From Darksidea phi (taxonomy: Eukaryota > Ascomycota > Dothideomycetes > Pleosporales > Lentitheciaceae), in contig JASJFT010000189.1 in the NCBI GenBank assembly GCA_030770425.1, positions 24,726 through 88,725 on the forward strand: a DNA stretch of 64,000 bases. The letters are read 5' to 3'. A program made the translations under genes and the position numbers. This document shows positions 44,363-56,221 of this stretch, piece by piece (the stretch's first letter is position 1; each line of letters starts with the position of its first letter). The notes below the pieces were generated by a model that saw only the letters and a list, made by a program, of their open reading frames with translations, was not told the DNA's origin and made no database searches.

Positions 44363-46208
44363 ATCAGGAAGGTCTTCGGACTGTTTCCGTGGGGCCGCAT
44401 AACAAACGTTCCAGGGTGGTCAGCAACCAGGCAAAAAAGGAACAGGTGGTCGAGCGGGTAGCTTGGCTCGGCTGATTGCCGTGTGCGGGCTGTGGTCTAT
44501 CTTTCTCAATTTGCTGCATTTATTCTGCATCTATGCATAGCAGTCGGGCTTTTGTCGATTGCCTCACCTCGCCGGTTCCGACAAGAGGCATTGCATACAT
44601 CTCGTAGCCCCTTCTACCTAGAGATATGCTTATTAGTTAGCTCAAGAACAAAAGTAGAAACTGATAACTAAGCTCCACTTGCGATGTCCATGTTCAGTTT
44701 TGCTTGCGAGCCTTAGCTCCAAGTCCAAGACTTGCTGTGAAGACATGGGGTAAGCGACATGCTGCATGCTGGCTGCGAGTGCGGGACGATCTGTGACGGA
44801 CTGGCGGGTCCGTTGCATTGAATGCTTGGTGCCGGCGAGCCGCCTTCACTGCTCAGACCAGGACCTAAACGGAAGGTAGATGTGGGGATATGGTATATTG
44901 ACTATATCATATATTGTATTGCAGATTGGAAGTCGTGGCAATCGGTTTTTCTTTCAGCGGTGTAGACTTCATGATGTGCCTCAACTCAGGCGACGAGAGC
45001 AGCGATACACCAGGATTGATAGCGTCAATCCACGTTCAGAAAGAGATAGCATCTGGCTATCCAATGGTTGCCTGCTACATCCGCCTCATACACCAGCCGG
45101 TTTCTACTATGTATAGCTACGTGCTAGCTGCCGACTGCTAAGCGATCTGTCGCTTCCTCTACGCGCCTGAATGGTTCGAAGCTGGTGCGCGTTCATTAGA
45201 GTTTTTGCGCATGCCGGCCGTGATGGAGAGATGACTGCGAGTCCTCCCGAACTTGACCATGTCAGGCACCCCCTTAGCATCGCCATGGGATTGAGTTCGG
45301 GCAAAGGGCGGATGCAGGAGTCCGCAGGTTGTCAATATGCAGGCTAGCCGCGAGCGTTGCGGCCGCAGATGGTCGGCGCGCGTCGTCGGTCGGGGTTTGC
45401 TACAGCCATGGCGGCGCAGGACTTCGAAGCCATGTCTATCAACGAGTGCCCCTGATCCGATGCTCGTATTCGTGCCAAGGTGAACCTTGTCATGCGACTG
45501 GTCCAGCGATGCGGAGCGTGCCGTTCTCCTTCCGCAGATGCAAGTCGTTATTGAGAGCAAGTTCGGACCCTACAGAGCATGCAGCATGAGCAGCAGCTAG
45601 AACAGATGCCGCGCAAAAGCAATACGAGGCGGCCGCGATGGTCGATGGGCGATGGTCGATGGTCGATGGTCGATGGTCGGTGGTCGATGGTCGATGGTGT
45701 GCGTGAAATGCCCCACTGCTCCATGGCGTCCCGTCGTGCCGTCATGACTGCTGCTCCCAACGCCATCGCCGCCCTCGTTTAAATGCACGCCGCGGGCCTT
45801 GACTCGCATCTGTTCTTATATGTGTATATCATCACCCACACTCCCGACTGGCCGGTCACTGAGGTTGCCGTCCGCGAGAACAGGACGCCATCTGTCGCGC
45901 CTTTTTCCTGCTTCCTGCATCTGACCCTGATCCTAATCCTGCCGCGCGACGCTTCTCCAATCCGCGGTGCATGCACGCGCCCCTGCCATTGCATACGAAG
46001 CCGGTCCCCCGCCGCCTGCGCCCTGACGGAAGGAAAAGCGAGGCTCCCGTGCACTAGGTCTTTGTACGGTTGCAGCCTGAGCGCGATCAACAGTCCATCT
46101 TCTGCTCCGTGCTACATGACAGATACACATCCCGCCCTCATTTCCTCCAAAATCCACACCTCGACGCCTTCTCCGCCGAACGAATCGCCCCTCTGCGCAA
46201 CTTCCGGC
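44363..46208. other. Intergenic between topoisomerase I and the epimerase gene
   Basis: About 1.85 kb. Several frames of 60-175 codons on both strands have no recognisable domain. The plus frame at 45783-46208 is the leader of the epimerase gene read through in frame (an upstream ATG at 46118 could extend that protein). A 7-bp minisatellite lies at 45636-45698. Confidence 0.45.
45636..45698. repeat. (CGATGGT)9 minisatellite
   Basis: Nine tandem copies of the heptamer CGATGGT, 63 bases in all, with two copies carrying a single change (CGATGGG and CGGTGGT). Confidence 0.92.
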
Positions 46209-47653
46209 ATGGCTGAAAGCGCGGGGAGCAGCCCCGCTACTACCGGCGAGAAGCCAGCCGTTCTGATAATTGGGGGGCTGGGTGCGTCACCGGGCGATGT
46301 CCCTGGATAAGAAGGGGTAGCTTGCTAACCTATTCTACAAAGGCTACACCGGGCGGTACGTCGCGAAATACATTCACGACAACAACCTCGCGTCGGAACT
46401 GCGTCTTGTCGACAAACATTTACCAGAGCTCGCTTGGCTCGCGCCGGAATTCAACGAAGTGTGTACCAGAGAGCGCTTCGTGCAGGCGGATGCGTCGCGA
46501 GAACGTGCGTGCCCACAATTTCCACCAAGCGTTCGCACCGTCATGGCAAAGCTGACAAGAGATGTAGAGTCCTTCAACCGAATATTCGACCGTGCAAACG
46601 GCAAGGAATTCGACTACGTCTTCAACTGCGGCGGCGAGACGCGCTTCTCACAGGACGATGAAGTCTATAAGATGCGCTCATACGGGCTATCAATGGCTAT
46701 GGGCAAGGAGGCTGCCAGGCGCAAAGTCAAGTGCTACATCGAAAGCAGCACAGGCATGGTGTATAAGCCGGACTCGAATCCGCGGAAAGAGACGGATAAG
46801 TTAAAGCCGTGGTCGAAGCTGGCAAAGTGGAAACTACAGGCTGAAGAAGATCTGGCCAAGATCGAGGGGCTGAACCTGGTCATACTGCGCATGGCTCACG
46901 TCTATGGTCCGTACACGAGCAAGTTCCTTGGAACGGCCCTCTGCATGGCGCGTGTCTATCAGTTCCTCGGCAAGGAGATGCGGTGGTTGTGGAAGGAAGA
47001 TCTGCGGCAAAATACAGTACACGTCGACGACGTATCGCGGGCACTCTGGACCGCCGCCGAGTGGTACGGCAAAGCACCCACTCCACGGAAGCCTACGCCC
47101 ATCTTCAACATTGTGGACCACGGCAATACATGTAAGTTCCTCTCTCTATACAACCTGCTCCTCAGGAGCTTTTGGGGCTTGTCATGCAAGCAGACGGAGC
47201 CGTCCCCCGGCACACCTCTTAGACTTTTCGCTAATAATAACGTATCGCCAGCCCAAGGTGTCATGGCACGCTTAATACACGACACATTTAATATCGAGAC
47301 TGGGTTCCACGGCACGCTCATCTCAGCTTTTGCACGGTTAAATTTAGACCATGTGGTGGATGACGTCAATGATGAGACACTGGATCCGTGGGCAGATTTG
47401 CAGACTAAGGCTGAGATCAGTCAGACGACGCCGCTAAGTCCATTCATGGAGAAGGAACTGCTTAAAGATACCGATTTGAGTTTGGATGGAAGCCTTTTTG
47501 AGAAGGAGACTGGGTTTAAGTGAGTGCTTCACAAACAACTATACGTCGGGGCTGGGCTAATGTATGCGTGCCAGGTATGAGCATGAGCGGCTCACGAAGG
47601 AAGAGATTGAGCAGATCATTGACAGTTATAAGGCTATGGGGTGGTGGCCTTAG
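46209..47653 (+). CDS. NAD(P)-dependent epimerase/dehydratase (extended SDR), sterol-dehydrogenase-like
   Basis: Five exons: 46209-46281, 46343-46504, 46568-47131, 47252-47519 and 47575-47653 (381 aa). The dinucleotide motif VLIIGGLGYTGRY spans the first splice junction. Other SDR blocks: ELRLVDKHLPELAWL, DYVFNCGGETRFSQDDEVY, YIESSTGMVYKPDS and LRMAHVYGPYTSKFLGTAL, NTVHVDDVSRALW. The usual YxxxK pair is not cleanly placed: the Ser/Thr triad member is probable in ESSTGMVY, while the lysine position is unclear. The 63-nt second intron is a multiple of three without a stop, so it can be mistaken for coding sequence. The C-terminus ends KAMGWWP. The family covers nucleotide-sugar epimerases and 3beta-hydroxysteroid dehydrogenase-like enzymes; I cannot name the substrate. 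Confidence 0.85.
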
Positions 47654-48463
47654 TGAACTTTGCGCTCACCTACAGCGATTACGCCACACTTCTTCATTTC
47701 TCGACGCCTCACGACTTCCATTACACGTCCGACGATGGTGACGCTCTCCACACCTCACGCACTATCCAACCGCATTGACCTCCAAAACGCTTCATTGTTC
47801 CTCTCCTACCATCTGACGGCCACCTCGCATAGCCGGGTTTCCTGCATCGTTTGGAGCGTTGCCCCACCTTAAATTCCTTTCTTTCCTACCTCGGCCGTCT
47901 TTATCCATCTGGACAGGCAGATCATACGGCATATACTCTCGCTTATAATTTTTATTGTCATCTTCTCGTTGTGGATGTCCTAGGTGATAAGCGTGGGGGG
48001 GGAAGAAGTGGTTCGTTATGAAGAACTGCACTGGATCGGCTTGGGTTCGCCATTTACTGGAGTTTTTAGTTGCTACATACCCCCGAATATATTCATTCGT
48101 CGCTAATATTTATTTTTCTTTTGTCCAGAGAGTGGTTTTGGCGATGATGACTAATGCACAGAGAGTGACTTCTGTTCTGCCTGGAAGCCTGATAAGCCAT
48201 ACGGGCCGATTGAAATATACGAAGAAGGTGCAACATGAAAACGCAAAGTTGATTCAGAGGGCGTCATCTACTGAGATTTCACTCTAGTCCTCTCCCCTCT
48301 CACCTCGATTTCTTGGCTTCTTGGCTTCTGTTATCCCACTTCAAATTCCCGCACAAGCTCCAGACATCCTCACGACAAGTATCTCAGGCAAACCTGTCTT
48401 CCAGCCTCAATCACAACTCTTTTGGGATATGGACCATATAAACTACCCCAAAGGCTTTACAGC
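47654..48463. other. Intergenic
   Basis: About 800 bases. Frames up to 89 codons, no features recognised. A run of eight G occurs at about 47995. Confidence 0.5.
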
Positions 48464-49183
48464 ATGTCTAGCCGCTACAACTTCCGCCCCCATGCCGCTA
48501 GAGTCGAAGAACCCAGAATGCGGGGCCATGTGAAGCGGCTGCACAATGGCTTAGTATCCCTGCATCATACGCCATCGAGGCTTGCCCATGTGTAAGTCGT
48601 TAGTCCTTCCCAGTGGAGGGGTGAGAACTTAAGACGTTCTGACAATGTCGTGCGCAGGGCACAACGCAACGCCGCAATCTCCCCGTTGCTGAGACTACCG
48701 GCTGAGCTACGCAGCAAAGTATTCAAGTATGCGCTCAGTAGCACGGTCATCCGTCCCCAAGGCGATCGTTACTGGAAGCGCCGGCCCCAACCTTGGAAAG
48801 CCATAATCACTGTCATGGGGCTTACACCTTCTTCTCCACTGCACCCCAACCACTGGACCGCCGCCTTCGCTCTCCCTCGCGTATGCCGTCAAATATATAG
48901 CGAAACGGCCACGCTTGTATATTCGGGGAACAACTTCGTACTCCCAGACGTTAGACATGCAGAATGGTACGCGGCACGGGTTGAAGCACAGCTTGACGCT
49001 AACAAAGTTGTTACTGTCCAAACCGCCAATACCGGCCTAAAAATTTGCGATTACCCCCGGCTTCAAACGATCGTCACGTACAACAAGGGCATTGATTCTT
49101 TGGTAAGGACACGGATAAGCCCTGAGGTGAGGCAGGACGTCGAGTTTGTGATTGAGGATATGAAGTTGTATTACAAAGAGTAG
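48464..49183 (+). CDS. 2EXR/DUF7730-type F-box-like small protein
   Basis: Two exons, 48464-48591 and 48658-49183 (217 aa). Splicing (GTAAGT donor, CGCAG acceptor) joins SRLAHV to AQRNAAISPLLRLPAELR. The motif LLRLPAELRSKVFKYALSS is the F-box-like opening common to many fungal small proteins. It is followed by FALPRVCRQIYSETATLVYS and GNNFVLPD, the characteristic second block (a cry 'R.CRQIY.E'). Residues 145-217 are a variable region ending in FVIEDMKLYYKE. No signal peptide or membrane span. These proteins are abundant in Dothideomycetes and Eurotiomycetes; a role in ubiquitin ligase complexes is suspected from the F-box likeness but unproven. Confidence 0.82.
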
Positions 49184-49589
49184 GATAAGATCCTCAGCAT
49201 GTTTCTTTACTTTTGCATTGGACTTTTTCGCATTTGCTCATCCCATACCGGCGATTGAATCGTGCTTTCTTCGCGGCATACGAGTCAGCATGTCGGGGAG
49301 GCAAGCTACTTCACATGCGGACATCCTATGGTTACTACCAAGCTATAGTACCTTCATCTTAAAGGCAATTTTAGCAATGGTCATAATATTGATAGCTGTA
49401 CTTCGAATAAAAGGGTCCCTATTCGTCTCTCAAAGCGGTCAACATATGAAATAGTCAAACCATGGCCCGCGTTCAGCAGAACACTTGAATCCTTAGCAAT
49501 CAGATCGATGTAGCTAGTAGACCAATGATTTTGCACCGCTAGCTATGAGAATACTGGATTCGTTCGACCGCTCGCTTCCCGGCATCGCG
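49184..49589. other. Intergenic between convergent genes
   Basis: About 400 bases, AT-rich in part; nothing seen beyond 3' flanks. Confidence 0.5.
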
Positions 49590-50654
49590 TTAAACCCCAG
49601 CACTCTGTCTCTCCACAGCCTGCCGAACCTGCTCCGCCAAAGTCTCCGTTACCGAATCTCCAATCTGCCAATTATCCCTTTTGTCATACAGCGTTCCTCC
49701 CTCTGTCCATATCCTCTTCAGCGTATACATGGTAGCAAGCGGATCACCTCGCTCCCAAGCCTCACTCTCAAGCTTCTTGAGTTCGTCAAGCGACGTATAG
49801 TCAACATCCCACTTCGCGTCCGTCTGTTTCTCAAACTCCGCAAGGATATCGCTAGGCGTTGTGGTGAAGCTGTTAACTTTGAGTGTACGTGGGGAAGTAG
49901 TTGAAGTGGTTTTCAAGGCGGCGACAAGGAGGCGGCCTACATCCCTCATCGTGGTGAAACTGACTTGTTCTTTCCCCGTGCCTAGCAAGATGGCCTTCTT
50001 CGCACTCGCATCGAAAGATCCTGCTCTCGCTTTATCGCCTTCCGACTTGCTGATGTAGAGGTCTGAGTAGGGTCCCGTGACGAGATACGTGATGTTTAGC
50101 TTGCTGATCGATTTGCGGATGTGATCTCGCACTTGCAGTTTTAGTTGGTGCGGCTTTTCAGAGACGGAGGAAGCGTGGTATTCGATGTCGGTGCCGTATT
50201 CGGAGGGGTAGAAATGCTTTATTGTAGGGGAGGTTTCGGCCAGGGAGAGGAGGGGTATTTGGGCTAGGATTACGTTGCGACCAAGGGCTGAGATGACGGT
50301 GTCAAAACCTATGTAGTATCTACGATTAGATCTCATTCTCTTGCATGTGTGTGGTACGTTGTTGGTATCGTACTGGTGTCGCTGCTTCTATAGATACGTG
50401 GAAGGTAACTCGCCTTCATACGCCCGTTTCACGTCTCCCTCATCATTGATATCTCCGACGATAACGTCTACTCCATGCGCTTTAAGCGCATCGATGTCAT
50501 TTCTTTTCTTCTCTGCCGTTCCGCGTGATGTGAAGATGCCGATCCTCTCAAAGCTCGACTTCGCACCAACGAGCGCCTGGAGAATATACTTGCCGATGAC
50601 ACCGGTTGCGCCGAACAGCAAGATCTTCTTTGGGGCGTCTGCTTCAGTCGCCAT
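49590..50654 (-). CDS. NmrA-like / isoflavone-reductase-like NAD(P)-binding protein
   Basis: Two exons on the minus strand: 50654-50398 and 50319-49590 (328 aa). The N-terminal Rossmann motif [20 protein letters not shown] uses the GxxGxxG spacing of atypical SDRs. Further blocks: [54 protein letters not shown] and [16 protein letters not shown], then [17 protein letters not shown]. The join reads [15 protein letters not shown]; an alternative donor GTTACC a few codons earlier would shorten the loop. Family members act as phenylpropanoid reductases or as redox-sensing regulators that bind NAD(P) without catalysis. No promoter or pathway partner is visible nearby, so substrate or role stays open. 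Confidence 0.88.
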
Positions 50655-51624
50655 ATCAGGGTTTGCAAATAGTGGGTAGATTTCAGGTCGAACGAGGCTC
50701 AGTTTCTAGCTTTAGTTGTCGAGATGCGTTGCTGCTGGCGTGTATCGACGGGGGTGCGGAGATGCTCGATGCGGGATGTGCAGCGCAGATGTCCGACAAC
50801 GACAAAGGGCGCACGCAGGGTTTACCACCGTAATGATATGTTTCTATGGGTAGTAGACGGTCGTAAATGTAGTGGGACCGAGTTCAAGCGTTCCATTTCT
50901 TCCTCGCTCTAGGATCTTGCATCTTATACTTCGTCGGCTAAATCTTCGCTTGTCATTCCCGCGCCCTTCCGCTTTGCCAGCAGCCATATATGGTGGTCGT
51001 CCAACATGGAAAGGTCCTGGTAGGTATCACTTTCATCCATGGGCCTACCAAGTGCACCTCTTTCTTACCATGCGCGTTATTAAGTCTTATGGCTCGAATT
51101 AGAAGCCCTCGGCTTCACAGGCACAACGCTACCACGAATCCTACGACGGAGCGACCCGCGACCTAGATTTAATACTCGAAGAAGCTAAGGCAGATGCCAT
51201 CTTCGCCTTCCTCGAATTACAGTTCAAAAGATTCCTGAGCATGCACATGCTTTCATCACCATGGGTGTCGCAGTAGTTGCGAAGGGCTCGTAGACCAGCG
51301 GATCGAGCTCCGCCACATTAACAGGAAGACTCTAGTCCCCAAAAGTACCAAATCTGCCTGACTCTTGATATACGACATGACAGGAGAAAATTTTGACCGC
51401 TCGCGAACAGGCTCATTCAAGTACCGTCGATCGTCGATTTCCAATGACCTCTTATTGATCCCACAAACTCATGGCTTGCATTACGCGGAGTTTGGTATAA
51501 ACCGGTTTCTATTCTCATTCTTTGCGTACACATACATGGGGTTAATAACGTTCTGTTGTCTTAATCAATCTATATAATTGGCCGTAGCTTCCATTCCCAG
51601 TCGCCATCTTACTAGTCTTTAACG
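50655..51624. other. Intergenic with degraded coding-like traces
   Basis: About 970 bases. Around 51120-51215 one plus-strand frame is protein-like (DGATRDLDLILEEAKADAI, then FAFLELQFKRF) but has no start and no continuation; it may be the relic of a lost gene. The leader of the following 2EXR-like copy begins at about 51580. Confidence 0.4.
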
Positions 51625-51983
51625 ATGTCTCAGAACGGTATCCGAAATAATTCTCCCATTGTTGTTGACCTCAAAAGTATCGCTAAAGAGCCCAGAGACA
51701 ACATCTACTCCTTTGTGTTCCATGCCCGCAACTACAAAGACATCATCCATGTGACACTCGCGAACGACGACACCATCATCGTACCTGATCTCAGAGCTAC
51801 ATCGAAGCTGCTCAACGTATATGTATTGGAGACGAATGGCTGCAGGTCTAGAATGAGCCCAAATGTGCCGTTATGGTTATACGTGTCTACAATCTGCGGT
51901 TCGACAACGCATTTCATGCCGTGAGACAGGCCGACGGAGACTATGTCTGGAAAATGGTATCTTCTCCTCCACCGCATATATAG
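51625..51983 (+). pseudogene. Frameshifted 2EXR-like copy A
   Basis: Opens with ATG and the block AKEPRDNIYSFVFHARNYKD, followed by LANDDTIIVPDLRATSKLLN, equivalent to the opening of the 53.5-kb gene and the 32.9-kb remnant. After about residue 75 the frame runs into unrelated sequence, while the neighbouring frame from about 51855 resumes protein-like text (AVMVIRVYNLRFDNAFHAVR, then QADGDYVWKM) and stops at 51983. No splice pair bridges the two. A frameshift near 51840-51855 is the simplest reading; an assembly error is possible. Confidence 0.6.
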
Positions 51984-52022
51984 CTGTGAACTCCATTCGG
52001 CTTTGTTATCCTGTTCACAAAA

Positions 52023-52828
52023 ATGGCGAAGATGACTGGCGATCTGCCAATAAGGACATCCAACACCCACGGCGCGACTCCCCGGCAAGTGGTTTCCGTA
52101 CTTCTTCCGCTGGAAGTACGCAAAGACATATATAATTATATTATCTTCGGAGATGAAAAGGGGACCCAAGCAGCGTACGTTTCTCTAACTCGAGAAGGCT
52201 GCATATCGCTGGATAATGTTGAAACGACGACCAACCTAATGGCCGTCAATTGCTGGCATCGCAATGACGGCGGCGCACACCTGGACTCCACAACTTTCGC
52301 CTTATACAGTAATCAAGAGACTTGCCGACCTATTATCGCGGTATTTTATGAACAGGTCGTACAAAAAGCCCCTTTCTCGGTTACGAAGATTGTCATCCTA
52401 GAGTTGCTTAATTATCATCCTCTGGTCCTATTCCGCGCGAGTAACGAGATTTCTCGGCTCAGCAATCTAAACGCTGCTTTTGTGGTTCTTACTAGGTATC
52501 CGCATCTCCAAGATTTAGAAGTTGGCCTTGATATATTACGGAATTTCACGGGTTCGCCGAGAGCGACAAGAGCGAGATTACACAGCTAAATACTCCCTTT
52601 GCTCAGAGTGTTGTGACAATGATCGTCTCTCTACGGTCAAGAGGGATTAGGGTTGTAGCGAGATGGAAAGACTTCCTGTGGAAGAGCTGTCGGAATCCTA
52701 GGATGGAATTTGATATGGATTTTACGGCCAAGTTTACGGAAGAGTTACAGGATTTATATGTGCGGCAGATAAGGAGGGTAGCAAGAGGGAGGGAGACAGC
52801 AGAACGACTAAATGAGAGCGTGATTTAG
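52023..52828 (+). pseudogene. Frameshifted 2EXR-like copy B
   Basis: First frame (52023-52589) contains VLLPLEVRKDIYNYIIFGDE, a middle part, and LTRYPHLQDLEVGLDILRNF, which aligns with LGRFPSLSTLDLGVDIVECF of the intact 53.5-kb copy. Immediately after this (about 52545-52560) the reading continues in the next frame (FAESDKSEITQLNTPFAQSV and on through an ORF ending at 52828 with RETAERLNESVI). A 37-nt GT..AG pair exists here but joins in the wrong phase. One single-base shift therefore separates two halves of one gene: recent inactivation, or a sequencing error. Confidence 0.6.
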
Positions 52829-53501
52829 GTGGTACGATGATGTCGTGGGGAGTACATTCCACATGGATTAGCGGCGGAAACCTCTTGTTCGGTGTATAGT
52901 GGCACCTGGAGAAGAGTGTAATATGAGGTAAAGGTACAACATTGATCTCGAATGTTTAGTCATGGGGATGATTGGATAAACGTTTTTCAGAACCGGGTTT
53001 AAGCTCGATAGCCAAATGCTAGACCTACTCTGCTAGAAGACAAGAAAACGGACATAAGAACATAGTTAATAAGTTTTTGTCCTGCGCAAACTTTGGCCTG
53101 GATAAAGTACTTGATTTTGGCGTACTTCCAGCGCATTTATAAATGAGGATTTTTTTTTTGGGGAGGGGGGTGGTTGAGGAGGTAGACGTACTTCTGACGC
53201 AATCAAAACAGCCGCAGCCTCAACCAGTTCATTACAAATCTGTTTCGCGAGCCTCTTTCCCGTTGCTAGGTCGCGCTCTATGCTGGTTCACTCTCGCCCA
53301 TTACGTATCCTAGATCCAAGCCTATCAGAAAACTCTTCATCCAGCGCTTCACCTAGCTCTACACCCAGCGCTTCATCCAGCTCTTCGCCAAATCCTTCAC
53401 CGAGTCTTTCGATTTCTGGATTTCTAGTTGACTAGACGGGCCCTTAAATATCAGGCGGGACTCCGTCGCCTCCAACACATGTATGCGCCCTCAACCTCAC
53501 A
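52829..53501. other. Intergenic between 2EXR-like copies
   Basis: No gene. Contains a T10-G4 tract followed by a G-rich run (about 53150-53170). Before the next start, a degenerate tandem series based on CTTCATCCAGCTCTT-like units lies at about 53330-53405. Confidence 0.5.
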
Positions 53502-54519
53502 ATGTCTCAACCTCGCATCGGATTGACCCCCCAAGGCCGGTTTGAGCGCCTTCCATTGGAGCTCCGTCAGGCCATATACCGTATGAAGCCCTCGAATTCA
53601 CGCGTCTCCCAATCCAAGCGCCTTCTTTCTTACCGAGAGTTACAGTATCCTATCGTATCATCTTGGACTTCGCTAACGTGGGTTTTTCCCTTTAGACACT
53701 GCGCTCACCGGAGGCCTCGAGGAAACGATTGTCGATATCTCTCTCGTAGAATGCAGCAACGGCACGTTTAAACTGAGCGGACTCGAAGGTATACAGCCGT
53801 TGGTGCTCGCCAACCGCACTATTTCGAACGAAGTGCTCGATTACTGCTTCGGAAAGCTCAATTTCTGTCTGAGGGATGATGCACGCTCGTGCCGATATAT
53901 CATCCGCGAATTCTATCGACAGATTGGAGCCGCTAACCGGAGCATAGTGCATCATATCACAATCCCCTGCTTCACCGTCGATCGCATATTCGAACATCAC
54001 TTACGCCGTAATAGTCTCGCCAATGCGCAATATTCGGATCTGCAGCGACACTACGACCAGCTGGTCCAGGATGCTCGCACTGGTATGAGTGTCTTGGGCC
54101 GTTTCCCATCTCTGTCAACCCTGGACCTTGGTGTCGATATCGTCGAATGCTTCCCGCGATGGACCAAGGTGCCGTCAACGTGGCTCAATAGTGAGGATTG
54201 TATTGCGATGTCGAACGACGGAGATGCATGGCACCCCAAGTCTCCGAATTGCCCGCTAATGAAGGCGCTACGTGTAGCAGCTGGACTCTCCCGTAAGGTT
54301 TGCCTTGGCATGTATTGGAGGACGGACGGCTTATACTGGGATTGGACCCAACAGGACGGCATTGGAGCGGCGTGCAACTACGGGTTGTCTGCGACCGAGA
54401 CACAGGAATTGACTACGAGGTTCAGATTGTTCCTCGAGAATCAACTGGTGAGGCCTATCCGCGACAAAGGGCTTTTTTCTAGAAGCGGCATGCACGGACA
54501 AGATGGAGAGCAGGCATAA
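53502..54519 (+). CDS. 2EXR/F-box-like protein, intact copy C
   Basis: Two exons, 53502-53580 and 53696-54519 (300 aa), with a CTAAC branch site and TTTAG acceptor. The spliced opening reads RFERLPLELRQAIYHTALTG. Further blocks are VDISLVECSNGTFKLSGLEG, LVLANRTISNEVLDYCFGKL and LGRFPSLSTLDLGVDIVECF, then a C-terminal part with WRTDGLYWDWTQQDG. It is the longest intact member of a local family that includes copies A and B just upstream and a remnant at 32.9 kb. No signal peptide, membrane span or catalytic motif. The LPLELR..IY motif is F-box-like; a role as substrate adaptor is a guess. Confidence 0.75.
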
Positions 54520-56221
54520 AGGGGCGCGGATGAGGAAAGAATGGTGCGAGGATGGAAAGGATCGATTCGAGTGCTACAACATTAAAGCGGCCATTTGCAG
54601 ACAGGAACGACGGTGCTAGGGCCATTGGGAAACGAAGAACGAAAATTTCAGGTATGACAGCTGCCTGAATCGTGTACAGGAGCGGTCGTGGACACTACTC
54701 CCAACATATGGGAAGAGATAGTTGGATATTGAGCATCGATCCAACACGCTTAAACTTATAAGTTCAGCCACAAGATAGAATTCAAGTCCGCGAGTTGAAC
54801 ATCAAAGACTACCATGAGCTTCAAACATTACAGGCCCCTGTTCCCGCTACATGTTTGTTGTCACGCTACTCGTTTTTGAAGAGCCGCTCAGTAACTATGG
54901 AAGCCGCGATGCTTAACCAGAAAGTAGTGCATACATACACCTCAGCAGCCCGGACATCTTCAAAGGCGAATATCACATCAGCTTCGCGCAAGTCTCATAT
55001 CCAAGCCCCCGCCATTGCTAGCATCATCGCTATTAGCAGCATCGTTACAAACAGTTAGCGATATCTCTGTTCGTCACCGTACGCCTCTCGCACATACCGT
55101 CGCGACCGCTTTATTCACCTTCGATCGTTCGCCATGAGGCCACTCTTCAGACTGCAAGTTGTCTGCGCGGTCCTCGCGAACCGGCTACTGCACTCCCACC
55201 GGCACCAGAATCATTCATCGAAGAAAACGCAACAGCTTACTCTTACACCTCGGCGCCTATTGTTTCCTCGAACGTGGAAAGGCGGTCTCGCAATGGCATT
55301 ACCATTGTTTAATGTCGCATGTGCAACGGACCATGATTCAATAGTATCAAAGAAATCAGCGAAACCGAAACCGATTCTGAGACCATACTTTACGCTCCTT
55401 CATCACGAGAAAGTCGGGGCTGTCATGGCGTTGGGAATCGATAGAGTTGTCGCTTCCGCACCTCATCTCTTAGCACAAGAGTTTCCATTGCAAGGCTACG
55501 AGAAGGGATCCGGAAAGGGGGGCATAAACAAGGTACATGGTTCGATGCCTGACGGCTGGTGGATGATCGGTCTATGAAGTACGAGGAATGGTTTCTTTAT
55601 ATCTTGGGTTGTCGTCGAGTGGAGTGGCTACGGAAGTTGTTTTTGCGTAAGAGCATTCGGTTGTCTTTAAGTGGGAAATGCACTATGGGTTCCGGAGCAT
55701 GCTTAGTCTTCGTTGACGACACGGTCGCGGGTCAATGTCCGCAGGTGTCGTGGATAGAAACACAACACCAGATCGTCGTAGCAACATCCTTTGGCATCCC
55801 GTTGACAAAAGATACGCAACATTTGCAATGTATGGGGGAATCGCTGGTATCGAATAAAACCACGAACTGCGAACAGTGTAGGATGATGACGGACGCGCCA
55901 CAAGCTCCCAGCCATTGAGAAACTATCGAACCACTGCCTGCCCCATATCCAATCCCAACCACCTTCTCGATAAATGTGGGCCCAAAACCCAGCCCCCTTG
56001 AGCATGCAAGTCACCATGCAGGTACGCGATTCCCAAAGCAGCGGCCTCGCCAACAGAGCAAGCCACACCGCCATTTCCAATCAGCATCAACCCCGCCATC
56101 TTACTACAGAAGCCTTTCCCTGATACTACTGTCTCTTAAGTCTTCCTTTTGCCCTGCATTTGATCCATTTGCTCGCTTCTTTCCGTCTGTCGTCTCGTTG
56201 TTTTTTTTTCGGCCCGCGAAC
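54520..56221. other. Intergenic, about 1.7 kb
   Basis: Frames at 54795-55058, 55134-55577 and 55559-55918 on the plus strand and 55703-56080 on the minus strand start with ATG but show no domain, conserved-looking block or splice logic. They may be chance or fast-evolving genes. The final 60 bases are a T- and CT-rich leader before the next gene. Confidence 0.4.
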
